Assembly (NCBI GenBank): GCA_009760855.2 | Contig: WPIO01000071.1 | Span: 1,156,001-1,220,000 of the forward strand | Source: Cristatella mucedo | Taxonomy: Eukaryota; Bryozoa; Phylactolaemata; Cristatellidae | Direction: 5' to 3' | Length of the DNA stretch: 64,000 nt | Part shown: in pieces, positions 54,536-63,790 of the stretch | Layout: every line of letters begins with the position of its first letter | Position numbering within the stretch: position 1 is the first letter of the stretch | The notes under the pieces: model-generated | The model's database searches: none | What the model was told of the DNA's origin: nothing | The model's input: the letters and a program-made list of their open reading frames with translations, nothing else | Position numbers and translations under genes: made by a program

Positions 54536-56517
54536 TAGATAGTTATATAGTTATATAGTTATTCATGGAAGTAGCAGATCTAGGCATCATAGAAGCCGGA
54601 CATTGGAAATAGGGTCCAGAGGACTAGTTGTCTTTTTCGATTGGGATATGAACTTCAGGACGAAGTCACTCATGACCTCCTTGAATGTAGACATTGAGGT
54701 GCCGCATGGAATTGAGGGACTGGATTTCCGGGGCGATAATACCATCTTAGGGATGGACTCCCTGATCTCGTCTCTCTTGGTGACAAAGAAGCTAAAAAAG
54801 CAATAAGGTAGATCGTCACAAGAATGACTGGGTCTGTGGAGCTAACCTGGAAGCGGTTAAGGAGATGGTTGATCGCAGATATCCTTTTCAAGTTGTGAAT
54901 CTGTGATTCAACTATGTTTTCATAGAAGCTAGGGCCTTTGCCACGATCGATTGTTACCACCTACAAAAAGTCCTCGCATGTCATTTGATGGACAATCAGT
55001 CCTGATATTTTGCATGCTTTTTCAAGCTTGTGCTTAGTAGACGTAGCTAGTTTAATGTCTGCGGTAAACCATAGACCTTCTGGGCGAGGGGAACAGTGCG
55101 CTTAGTCAGAGGTGCACACTCGCGGAGCATGTCAAATAGTGTCGTGTTGTAGCAATCTACAAATGCTGAAAGGTCAGAAGGGGAATTGAGCAGCAGAGTT
55201 GAAGCAGATACTCTCGGAAGAAGAGCATCTATGTCAAGGGTCAAGGATGTCAGAGGTTTCGTGATTCACAAGGATTTTAGATGAGGCGGAGGAGGACGCA
55301 CTTTCAAGACTAAATGAGATATGCATGCGGTCAGATAAGCAGAATTTGGCAGTAATTGGTGATGACAAAGTGCAGTAGGATGAGTAAAATTTGGTCGTGT
55401 GTATGACCCTTGACTTGTGTAGGGCCATGCACATGAGCAATAAGTGGCAACGACTCAGTGCACGAAATTCGGTACTGAAGGCGTCAGTAAGTTATCAAAA
55501 TGAATGTTAAAATCACCCATAATGAAGAAAGGTCGATTTCGTGCACAAAAAGTTGAAATTGAATTAGAGAAACCTGAGATAAAGGACAACTTGGTGCCTG
55601 GTGGGCGATAGACTGTTGCCACCATCGGTAGGTAGATGTCGGGCGAAGTCGCTACAATAGATTCGAAAGACTGCTTCGAGTGTACTGAAAATGACTTGAA
55701 ATTCAAGATCGAGGGTGTGATGATGGTGACTCCGCCTCCAGTTTTGATTGATGTAGGGGTGCAAAAGAAGGAGAAGCCAGTTGGGGTTGCATCTTTAATT
55801 GTTGGGCAGTTTACCGATTTTAGCCAAGTTTAAGTCAAGGTGAGCTGATCAAGGTCTTTTTCATAAACCAAGGTCGCTTGCTAAGAGGGGTTTATTGCAC
55901 ATTGAGAGAGGATTAAAAAAATCCAAGTATAAAGTTGGGCCGTTGAAGTCATAGCAGGCCTGTTGACCACTAAATTAGAGATTCGCAATAACGCTTGAGG
56001 GAGAAAGTGCTGAGTGGTTCAAGACAATGCTAAAAATACCAAACGAACGGATACACTGCTCGAACCTCCCGCCAAGAGCAGCGTCTCAACTCGCAGCCCG
56101 GTCCTAGCGTAAGCTCCGGGTGTTTTCTTTCGTAAGTGCATAATTTACGGATCTCAGCAAGAGTAATAGCATCTAGGAATGCATTTGAACTACGTCAAAG
56201 AAGCGATAACGGGTACGCACGATCTATGCAGGTTACTAGCTGCCGACGTATCTAATGCCTTCGCCGGCGTGGCATACCCAGTTTGAAGTGGTAAAGGTAA
56301 TGACAATACATTTGATATAGCTCCCTAAGATAACTCGTATTCTTTCTAGGCACTTTACATTTGCTGTAAAGGAAGCGTGATTGAATGGTTAGCGGTGGCA
56401 CGCTCAATAAACAGCAAGAATAACATGTTTAGGGGTGATGTGCACAGGGTCAGCATGCGAGTATGGGTAATTTTAGCATGCACAAGCGTTTAGATGTCTA
56501 TAGGGACGTCATTTTCC

Positions 56518-56548
<31 letters not shown>

Positions 56549-59500
56549 TTGCACTTGATGAAGCGCCCTCAGAGAACTTAATCTCTTTCTAGGCGCTTTA
56601 CATTTGCTGCAAAGTGATACGCAATAGAATAGTAAGTAAAATCATGCTTGAAAAACAAACAAAATGAATAACATGGTTAGGGGTTACATGCACTGGGTCA
56701 GCATGCAAATGTGGTTAGTGGCAGCATGAACAGTGTCAGCACGCATAAGCACATCGAGGACGAATCACAAGGACCCACTAAATGCTGTCCTAAATAGGTA
56801 TGTTTTTAAGTTTCTTTTAAATGTGGTCAGGTCAGGGGATGTTCTGATGCAGGTCGGGAGGGAGTTCCAGGCTGTGGGAGCATACGAGCTAAATGCACGG
56901 TCTCCAAAGGATTTAAGGTTTGTACGAGGTATTTCTAGACTGTTGGATTCCGAAAAGCGAGTCGTACGATGCTTTGCCTGATGGGGTAGTATATCTGAAA
57001 GATAGGCTGGAGCCATAGAATGAAGGGACCTAAAAGTGAGCGACAAAACCTTGAAGTCAATCCGTTGCTTGACTGGTAACCAGTGCAGGTCGGCGAGAAG
57101 TGGAGTAATGTGGCAACTGCGACGCTCACGACAGACAAGCCTAGCTGCAGAGTTTTGCAAGTTTTCTAAGCGCTACTGTCTTCTTAATACGACGACTGTG
57201 TAATTTTTCGCGCTTTTCTTAGATGCGCACCATACGCCACGTTAGTTAATGTTAGTGTTTCCGGGGCAGCAATTCTTAAATCACGAAAATAGGGATTAGA
57301 GAATATGATAAGAAATAATTTATCAACGTGAAAAGATTGGAGAACAGGTCTTGACACAATGCCTGCCAAAGCGCTCCCTCAGCATTCTCGCAGCTGCTAC
57401 TGACTTCGTAAGTGTGCAGGCTGTGATGATTTCGCACGCTGTCAGCGTGCAGGCCGGTATAATTGCGCTCGCTGTAAGTGTGCGCGCTAGGATAGCCGCA
57501 CTCGCAGTCGGCGTATGAGCGAACGTTAGCGAATGCGACGAATGCGAGATATAACTCCAACCGGGACAAGAACCGCGCCTAAAATCTATCTGCTCAAGGT
57601 CTGCATCTCCCCATCGCCGAACGGCAGTTTCAGCTGCAACTCGCGGCTGCACGGCCTGCAAGCTCCGTCGCTTTCGGTGGGCGCGCCCGATCGTTTGTAG
57701 ACGCGCCACCCGCACCCACTGTCTCGTCGCCGCCGGTGTGGACCGTCGTCACCGAAAAGCGTCACAGCGTGCTGTGCTCCGTCCCTGGCTCGTTCCACCT
57801 CAGCTGGAATGTCACCGGGCTGAAGATGCAGCAGCAGCAGCAGCAGCTTGTGAGCAACGTCACTCACAGCGTCCTCGAGCTGCACCTGCTCGTGGCGGTG
57901 GACGACCGAGACGGAGTCTCGATCACGTGCTCCGCTAGCAACGAAGTGGGCGTGACACGCACGAGCGTCCGGCTGCTCGTGTACTGTGAGTGGGGCGCGA
58001 CGCATCGGCATGGCGGCAGCGGCAGCGTCACTCGCAGCGAGGCTGACTGCTGACTTGGGCGCCCTGCTTGCAGACGGTCCCAGGAACATCTCAATTACCC
58101 CAGGACGGTCGGTGACGGTCGCCGAGGGCGGCAGCTTGACGTTGAACTGCTCTGCCTTTGCTAGACCAGCGCCGAAATTCGAGTGGCTCGGAGGAATCGG
58201 TGAGTGGGTCATTTCCGGTCACATCGGTGTTCGGGCCATTTCCGTCGAGGGTAGCCAGCGACCGCATGTGCATCCTTCGGCTGTGCATAGCACGGTCCCA
58301 GCGACGACCCCTACGACGCTACTTCTGATTCCGGCGATGTTCAGATGTCCCTGGTTTCTAGAGCTCTCCATCCTGGTGGCGAATTCGGAATGAGCGCTGC
58401 GAAACGGGCTGGGGCTATGATTTGATTGAATCGAACATCGAAGACATCTTAAAAGACGACGGCATTTCAAGCGACGACTGCATTCAAAAAGATATAAAAA
58501 AACGCACCAGCTTGTCGCAGCATTCAGCGGGTCCGTATGACTCGTCCCTTGTTTGCTTATGTTCTCCAGAAAGAGCCCAGCGCTGCCAGTACCCAGAGAT
58601 CCAAGTTTTGTAGGACCGTGAGCGAGATTTTCAAAAGAAGCTATGTATAGGGCATCGAAGAGCATTGTGAGCATGTGAGGCTGCACCCGTCATAGGACGG
58701 GTCAGATATCTCAGTGTATGACGTGACGTATGCGTATGACGTCAGTCATCTGACGTCATACGCATCTGAGGCTGCAGCAAGCGCAGGTCGTCAGCGGTCG
58801 TGGCGGTCACTGTAGGAAAGTAGTTTTCGCACGTCGGCTCCACCACGTAGATGCAGCTTTAGCGGCCGTCAACCCGCTTACAGATGGCAACGAAGAGTTG
58901 GCCGCTGCAGGACGTGAACCCTCGCTCTATTTTGTGCGAGCGCGTTACCGGTGCCAGCTAAAATCAGAAGACATCGCTTTTCGGTCTCTTTGATGTTTCT
59001 TCTGATCTAATCAAAAAGGAGATTGGCAGCATACTTAGAACATAGCACTTTCTTTGCCGAGCAGTGAAAAAAGCAAGTCAATCCAATGCTGGCCTGAACT
59101 TCAGCGAGACTTCAACATCACTGCTGCATCCTATGAAACTAAAGCTTTCAAGTCACAAATCGTCGGATTAACCTTCTTTCAATTGCATTCATAATAACGT
59201 CATTGTTACTAATAATAGTGATAGGTTAGTTGTAATAAAATTGCCTCAATGAGCTTTAGTAAATCTATCAGTTCATTTCTAAAATTAGTCTTATTCAGCA
59301 TGGAATAACCAAGTATATCCAGTGGTACATATATATTTATAAGGAAATTTTCGCTTGCGTTTCTTGAATATGAAAAGTTGGCTATAACCTAAACAAACCA
59401 TGTAGAAATATCATATAGCTTCGTAAGCACGTATGGTATAGCTAGAGTGTTCGCGAACGTAGCCACCCACACATTTGCAAATAAACTGCATGCAGTGCGG

Positions 59501-62500
59501 CCCATGTTTCTAAACCGGAATACCCGGGTAGCACCCGCGACCTAGGCAGGGCGGAAAACCCCGGCTAATATATATACACACAATCTGCACAAAGTAATAA
59601 ATATCTCTACATAAATATATTTGTATATGGACTTGGTAGAGAGATTTATACAGCTAGTAGCGAAGTCATACGTTGGCGGCATACCTTGATTTCGGAAAAT
59701 GAATGCCGGCCATCCACGAGTGACCTCAGTGACCTCTGTGACCTTGGTGCATCCTGGCGACTTTCGCACGTTACAGTCGCTGTGTCTCGAGCATTCAACG
59801 AATCATCGGGTACGCTCGGCAGATCTTCACTCTTCATCGCCAACGCTAGGCGGAATATGTCGGGAGTGGTCACGTGCAGAGCCTGGAACACGCCTGCGCC
59901 GAGCTCGTGCGATGCCTGCAGCAAGGCATCTATCGTGGTCGACGTGCAGTGTAAGATGGCGGCTCAGCGTGCCCAGCAGCCGCCATCACATTGCATGCTG
60001 CCGGCGCGAACTGGCTCACCCGCTCTTGGCCACTCGGCGCACCGCTCGTGCTTGTTTCGCAGATCCGCCGTCCAAGCCTGTCGTCACGAGTCCTTCCGAA
60101 GTTTATACAGTAGGCAGCGACATCTCGTTGACGTGCTCGGAGGATGACTTGGGTAAAGCTGCGTTGACCTGCTTGGCTTCACTCCGCTTCAGTTCTGGAT
60201 TTGCGGGCCTCAAAACTTAGAGTTCGCGAGTGCACCTGCACCGAAGCTCCCAGTTTTCAATCGCTTGCTTAACTCTTTATGTCTCCACGCTTTGACTTCT
60301 GTGAATGTTGACGAGGCGATGCTGTCCGGGACTAGCAGTTAAATATTGTGGCTCAAAAAGCACGGATGCCCGTAGTCTCAATAGAGAAGTACAGTGGTGG
60401 GGGCGTAGCTAATAATGGCTCTTACTCTAGACGCTGACCCTCTCTTGATTTATACAAGGCACCTACTGGGTATTGTTTAGGGCTTTCGGAGATGTTCCCA
60501 AGTGGACAAGAATTGTGGCTGTTGCGACTGTTTTTAAGCTAGGCCAGGAAGGCTCTTGTAGCGCCGACGCTCGAACGTCAAAACTGCTCGAGTTACCCAA
60601 GCTGCACGAGTGCATCCGGTCTTGCTGCTGGACCGGCATCCGTATCCGTCTCAGCCCACCTCAGCCCGGCTTCCCGCCACCGTCGTACCATTAATTAGGC
60701 CCGAAGTCGTGGCTCGATTCGGCGGTGAGGCCTCCTGCGCTGCACCATCCTTTAGTCAACATTCTCATCTTTCGAGTCAAGTCTGGCAGCTCACGACTCA
60801 CTGTCTTCCATATGCATTGATAGCTGAAGCCGCTGTACAGGTTCGCCTTTTTACTGGTGCGGCGGCAAAAAAGTCCTACATAGCCAGCTGGCCACCGAGC
60901 ACGAGACCGTCCCACGGCTCACGTGGCAACCTCTACGGCTCACGTGATAGCCCCCACTGCTCACGCGATAGCGCCCAGGGCTAACGTGACAGCCGCTGCC
61001 GCTCACTCTGTCATCGCCCCTCATTCGGCCGAGTCGGCTAGCAGGGCACAATGCGGCCAAGGAAATGCCGACGGTTGAAGCAGAAACTGACCTTGACCGT
61101 TCACGGACCTGCCGCTGATGTCGTTCCACGAACGGTCGCATTGAAAGGCTTCTCCTTTTGGTTCCTCGTGCTCGCCGGACACGACGACGCGTTAAGTTCG
61201 CCTCCGGCTACGACGAAAAGGAAATGGCAGCGTATACTGGATGCCGTGTTCGCCGAATGCAAAGGAGCGACGTTCGTCGGCTGATGCGCACACGCGTTCG
61301 CGATCCCTTGCTGTTTGCGGACAGTACCGGGCAGCAAAGGACTGCAAAGGACCGCTGCAGGACTCGATCCCTGAATCGACCAGGATCGTGTAGTGCGATC
61401 AACTTACTCCAACGCCAAGATGCTACTTATTCGATGGGGGAAGCGGGCAAAGGTTGGGTTTCAAAGGATTATTTACCGAGAGGTTTGGTGAGAGCGGGCG
61501 TTGGAGGACGCTGACAGTCGTAGGCTAAAGGAACGTTCGGCCGTGGCATTTGCAGGCAACCCCGAAGGAATTATTGAGTGGTGGAAGGATGGCACTATCT
61601 TGATGGGGAGCGGTGACCGCAGCAGCCGACAGCTGCCGATCGCTGCCGCGGGTGCCACCGCCGCGGGGCGCTACACATGCGCAGTCCGAAACGCGCTGGG
61701 AAAGTCCGAGTCGGAGGCGCTCGATGTCCGAATGGCGATCGTCGGTGAGTCTCACGCAACCGGAAGCGACTCTTCCCGGCGCCGAGCTCTCCGAGAAGTG
61801 ACGGGACTGACGGGTACGTCGCGCTTGGCGATCAGCGCTGCGGCGGCCGTAGCGGCGCAGCTGCCACATGTGGCGCGGCTTTGCAGATCCGCCCGAGGCA
61901 CCGATCAATTCGAGCGCGGCGAGAAGCTCCGCCTCCGTGGCGCTCACCCGGGGGCCGATGCAAGACGGCTCGGTGACCAGGTACACCGCGCCGCTGGACG
62001 AAAGCGACGGCACCACGGTTGTCGTAGACACCGAAGCGACGAAATTCACATTTCTGCGTAAGCTTCGACGCTTTGGCTGGAGCGCGTGGCGGCGCCCGCC
62101 GAGCCTAGCTCTTTTCTCATGCGTTCTCTCTCGTCTCCGTCCTAATGTGCAGACTCAATCTCTCGCTTTCTTTCTCTCTCCATTTCTCTCTCTGTCCTAA
62201 TGTGTCTACTCAATCTCTCTCTCTCTCTCTTTCTCTTTGTCTCTATCACTCTCACAGTCTGTCTGTCTGCTTGTCTATCTCTGTCTTAATGTGTCTACTC
62301 AATCTTACTTTCTCTTTCTTGCTCTCTCTCTATCCCAGTTTGTCCACTTAATCTTTCTGTCTCTGTCTCTGTCTATGTCTTTGTCTCTGTCTCTGTCCTA
62401 ATGTGCATACTCAATATCTCCCTCTCCCATCTTTCTTTGCCTCTGTCTGTCTGTCTCTGTCCTAATCTGTCTACTCTCTCTGTGTCTCTCTCTGTCTCTC

Positions 62501-62543
62501 TGTCTCTCTGTCTCTCTCACTCTCTCTGTTTCCCTCCCTCACC

Positions 62544-62606
<63 letters not shown>

Positions 62607-63790
62607 AATGTCCCGCGGGGCGTTCGACGCTAGCCGGCGTCGGCCAGACGGACGCGCATGCGCGGCGGCCGAAGCATTTTCCTCGCAGCTCCGCGGCTGT
62701 GCAGCCGCTTCGAGCCAGAGACGGCGCGGCGCTCCACCGAGACCGTTGTCGGACCTTTTCAGAGCCGCCCAAGGCACCGATCAACGTGAGCGCGGAGACG
62801 AGCTACGCCTCTGTGGCGGTCACCTGGACGCTGCCGAAAGGCAGCCCGGTAGCCAAGTACAGCGTGCGGCTGGACGGAAGCAACGGCACTACGTCTGTCG
62901 CAGACACCGAAGCGACGAACTTCACCTTCACGCGTAAGCTTTGACGGTCGGAGTTTTGGCTGCACCTAACTCTTTTATCGTGTGCTCTTTCTCTGTCTCT
63001 GTCCTAATGTGTCTACTCAATCTCCTCAACCTTTCAGTCTTTCTCTCTCTCTCTCTCTCTCTGTCTCTCTCCCTCTCTCTCTCTGTCTCTGTCTCTCTTC
63101 ATCTCTCCCTCTCTCTCTCCATCTCTCTCTCTCTCTCCATCTCTCTCTCTCCATCTCTCTCTCTCCATCTCTCTCTCTCCATCTCTCTCTCTCCATCTCT
63201 CTCTCTCTCTCCATTTCTCTCTCTCTCTGTCTCTCTCTCTCTCTATGTCTCTGTTCTAATGTGTCTACTTAGTTTCTCTCGCGCAGATTCGCACTCCTGG
63301 CCCGCAGCGTCATGGTTTTGCGTTCGATCAGATTTGAATGTGAACACGACCTATTCGGTGACGGTGACGGCGTCTAACCGAGGTGGCGGCAAGTGGTCGT
63401 CGGCTCCAGTGCTCGTGCGCACGCGGGCAATTCCTTCCGGCGAGGCGCTGGTCTTCGTCGTCTCCGACCAGCTCTACGTCAACGTGAACGGCAGCGGCGA
63501 CGATTTATGCCTCGTCCGGACGTGCTTTGACGAGGGACAAGTGCAGCCGTACGTTGACGCTGACATTGACGTTGACGTAAGTGATGTTAAGCTGCCGAAC
63601 GCCACTGCGGCCACCTCGGTGACGCCGGCCGACGGCACCATCCGTCGCCGAGGGTCGCCATGCGTCGCCGTCAGCGGCATCCAGCTGTTCAACATCAAGT
63701 GCTCGCAGATGAGTGCGAAGTTGTGCGTGCGGCAGCGGGAAGGCCTCGGCAAGCCTATCTGCGGTGCGTCCGTGCGCCGTCCAATTTCCG
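50054..63790 (+). CDS. IgSF-2: surface/secreted protein with signal peptide, four Ig and FN3
   Basis: Exons: 50054-50495, 57701-57985, 58074-58199, 59654-59950, 60063-60152, 61556-61744, then 61887-62057 and/or 62763-62933, then 63332-63790. Every intron is phase 1 and every internal exon is a multiple of three, so the frame holds whichever FN3 half is used (686 codons with one). Layout: leader (MSTMTLLLRQLLLLATL), V-like Ig 1, Ig 2, Ig 3 (split), Ig 4 (split), FN3, then a Cys-containing tail module. It continues beyond the window. Such proteins usually act in adhesion or recognition at the cell surface; no orthologue is named. Intron 1 is 7.2 kb of nested LINEs; the FN3 introns are CT repeats. 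IgSF-1 shares the exon plan. Confidence 0.82.
50617..50770 (+). mobile_element. LINE-B fragment in IgSF-2 intron 1
   Basis: GTGGCTGCAAGGTTCGGTTA, CCCAGAGGTTCAGCCGCGTG and AGGCCCGCCACGGCT match the LINE-B RT C-terminal region. Confidence 0.65.
50790..50905 (-). mobile_element. LINE-A tail fragment
   Basis: TTGATATAGTGCGCTGCAGA...GTTGCTGCAAAGGAAGCGAG is an old reverse-complement tail. Confidence 0.55.
50906..51270 (+). mobile_element. LINE-A 3' end fragment
   Basis: Starts at GTATGCTCCCAAAGCCTGGA (RT C-terminus) and runs to a complete hairpin and (TTA)n at 51,247-51,268. Confidence 0.88.
51275..52838 (-). mobile_element. LINE-A old copy, 3' half, with SINE-B inside
   Basis: Collinear with the minus-strand LINE-A from the 3' UTR to the RT block before the first motif. 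Interrupted at 51,900-52,085 by SINE-B. It stops at TTTGAAGTTTCAGGATAT, exactly where the copy to the right changes from young to old sequence (about 54,220), so both may be parts of one older element. Confidence 0.8.
51903..52083 (-). mobile_element. SINE-B copy inside LINE-A
   Basis: Minus strand reads a tRNA-like head GGCACACTAGGTAAGGCGG ... GTCGTGGGTTCGATTCC, then GCAAGCTGTGGTGATAGCC and the family tail. Best copy of this family in the window; its B box (GGGTTCGATTCC) is near consensus. Confidence 0.75.
52838..54222 (-). mobile_element. LINE-A young copy, 5'-truncated
   Basis: Hairpin and (TAA)n at the left, then 3' UTR and RT through YADD to KFQFGFRANHSTES. Nearly the same as the 42,735 copy at most positions, with a roughly 115-bp deletion before the C-terminal block (near 53,133). 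The RT frame is open from about 54,220 to 53,119. Confidence 0.85.
53119..54381 (-). pseudogene. LINE-A RT frame, chimeric at its start
   Basis: 420 open codons. From about residue 55 on it is a good RT, including GVPQGSVLGPVLF and YADDTQLYL, but the first part crosses the young/old junction and is out of frame with true RT sequence. It ends with a short chance tail after the C-terminal deletion. Confidence 0.75.
54223..56110 (-). mobile_element. LINE-A old copy, 5' half
   Basis: RT N-terminal region and endonuclease (VYRPPGTKLSF, MGDFNIHFDN, LNPNSPSDLS-like) with many stops and frameshifts. Interrupted by a CA/TA microsatellite at 54,416-54,545. Much more decayed than the sequence on its left. 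Confidence 0.8.
54416..54545. repeat. (CA)n(TA)n compound microsatellite
   Basis: About 56 bp of CA, then TA runs with two ACGATA breaks, then (GATA)2 and (GTTATATA)n, inside LINE-A sequence. Confidence 0.95.
56295..56510 (-). mobile_element. LINE-A 3' end fragment
   Basis: TTTGATATAGCTCCCTAAGA, GGCACTTTACATTTGCTGTA and GGGGTGATGTGCACAGGGTC. Confidence 0.75.
56515..57160 (-). mobile_element. LINE-A 3' part, young copy
   Basis: (TAA)n, full hairpin, 3' UTR and the RT C-terminal frame open over 56,765-57,160 (ARLVCRERRSCHITPLLADL). 5'-truncated at about 57,160. Close to the 42,735 copy. Confidence 0.88.
57161..57700. other. End of IgSF-2 intron 1, no other feature
   Basis: Near 57,430-57,520 imperfect repeats of GCACGCTGTCAGCGTGCAGGC and CTCGCTGTAAGTGTGCGCGC occur. 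The acceptor TCGTTTGTAG closes it. Confidence 0.4.
57701..57985 (+). CDS. IgSF-2 exon 2, complete Ig domain 2
   Basis: HSVLCSVPGSFHLSWNVTG gives the B-strand Cys and C-strand Trp; RDGVSITCSASNEVGVTRTS gives the F strand. A (CAG)n run encodes six to seven Gln in a loop. Donor T|GTGAGT, phase 1. Confidence 0.88.
58074..58199 (+). CDS. IgSF-2 exon 3, first half of Ig domain 3
   Basis: Acceptor GCCCTGCTTGCAG. GRSVTVAEGGSLTLNCSAFA, then RPAPKFEWLGG: B-strand Cys and C-strand Trp. Donor G|GTGAGT, phase 1. Confidence 0.88.
58731..58764. promoter_or_regulatory. Perfect inverted repeat with two CRE-like TGACGTCA sites
   Basis: Arms TGCGTATGACGTCA and TGACGTCATACGCA are exact reverse complements separated by six bases. 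Each arm contains the CREB/ATF palindrome TGACGTCA. It lies in an IgSF-2 intron. Regulatory use is inferred only from the motif. Confidence 0.5.
58770..59650. other. IgSF-2 intron; one tRNA-like remnant
   Basis: At about 58,862-58,965 the minus strand reads TAGCTGGCACCGGTAACGCG and GAGGGTTCACGTCCTGC, like the A and B boxes of a tRNA-derived SINE. The remainder is AT-rich without features. Confidence 0.4.
59654..59950 (+). CDS. IgSF-2 exon 4, second half of Ig domain 3
   Basis: SSEVIRWRHTLIS opens it; RSSLFIANARRNMSGVVTCR is the E-F strand region, matching EARRNMDGQSVTC in IgSF-1. Extra Cys residues (SSCDACS) near the end. The acceptor is assigned to GAGATTTATACAG on phase; it is pyrimidine-poor. 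Donor CAGT|GTAAGA. Confidence 0.78.
60063..60152 (+). CDS. IgSF-2 exon 5, first half of Ig domain 4
   Basis: PPSKPVVTSPSEVYTVGSDI, then SLTCSEDDLG, with acceptor GCTTGTTTCGCAG and donor G|GTAAAG. 90 nt, like IgSF-1 exon 5. Confidence 0.85.
60153..61555. other. IgSF-2 intron; one tRNA-like remnant
   Basis: Around 61,345-61,415 the minus strand has GGAGTAAGTTGATCGCAC and GGGATCGAGTCCTGC, resembling tRNA A and B boxes. ACGTGA(C/T)AGC words repeat at 60,920-60,990. No other feature. Confidence 0.35.
61556..61744 (+). CDS. IgSF-2 exon 6, second half of Ig domain 4
   Basis: NPEGIIEWWKDGTILMG (C strand Trp) and AAGRYTCAVRNALGKSESEA (F strand). Acceptor GTGGCATTTGCAG; donor G|GTGAGT. Confidence 0.9.
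61887..62057 (+). CDS. IgSF-2 half-FN3 exon, copy 1 (diverged)
   Basis: PPEAPINSSAARSSASVALT, then RGPMQDGSVTRYTAPLD, ending DTEATKFTFL. 171 nt, phase 1 both sides, same length as copy 2. The FN3 core Trp (VTW) has become Arg, and the C'-strand motif is altered, so this copy may be decaying or diversifying. Acceptor GCGGCTTTGCAG; donor C|GTAAGC. Confidence 0.7.
62130..62610. repeat. CT tract with higher-order unit TAATGTGTCTACTCAATCTC
   Basis: Inside the CT-rich intron the phrase CCTAATGTG(T/C)(C/A)TACTCAAT recurs about five times at spacings of roughly 55-120 bp. Confidence 0.9.
62763..62933 (+). CDS. IgSF-2 half-FN3 exon, copy 2 (conserved)
   Basis: PPKAPINVSAETSYASVAVT, then WTLPKGSPVAKYSVRLDGSN: the FN3 A-C' strands with the core Trp. 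Ends DTEATNFTFT. Acceptor CGGACCTTTTCAG; donor C|GTAAGC. Joins the 63,332 exon cleanly to make a full FN3. Confidence 0.88.
63000..63285. repeat. CT tract with the same TAATGTGTCTACT unit
   Basis: Pure and CCAT-interrupted CT repeats, bounded at both ends by CTAATGTGTCTACT (about 63,003 and 63,256). Confidence 0.9.
63332..63790 (+). CDS. IgSF-2 exon: second half of FN3 plus Cys-containing module
   Basis: The acceptor TTTTGCGTTCGATCAG gives LNVNTTYSVTVTASNRGGGK and WSSAPVLVRTR, the E-G strands of FN3. A module without clear match follows (DDLCLVRTCFDEG, RRRGSPCVAVSGIQLFNIKC, SAKLCVRQREG). Donor TTCCG|GTAAGC at 63,791 leaves phase 1. An in-frame GAC|GTAAGT at 63,577 would be an alternative early donor, but in a different phase. 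Confidence 0.78.

Noticed and set aside
57586-58212. 208-codon minus-strand frame
   Set aside because: Antisense shadow of IgSF-2 exons 2 and 3.
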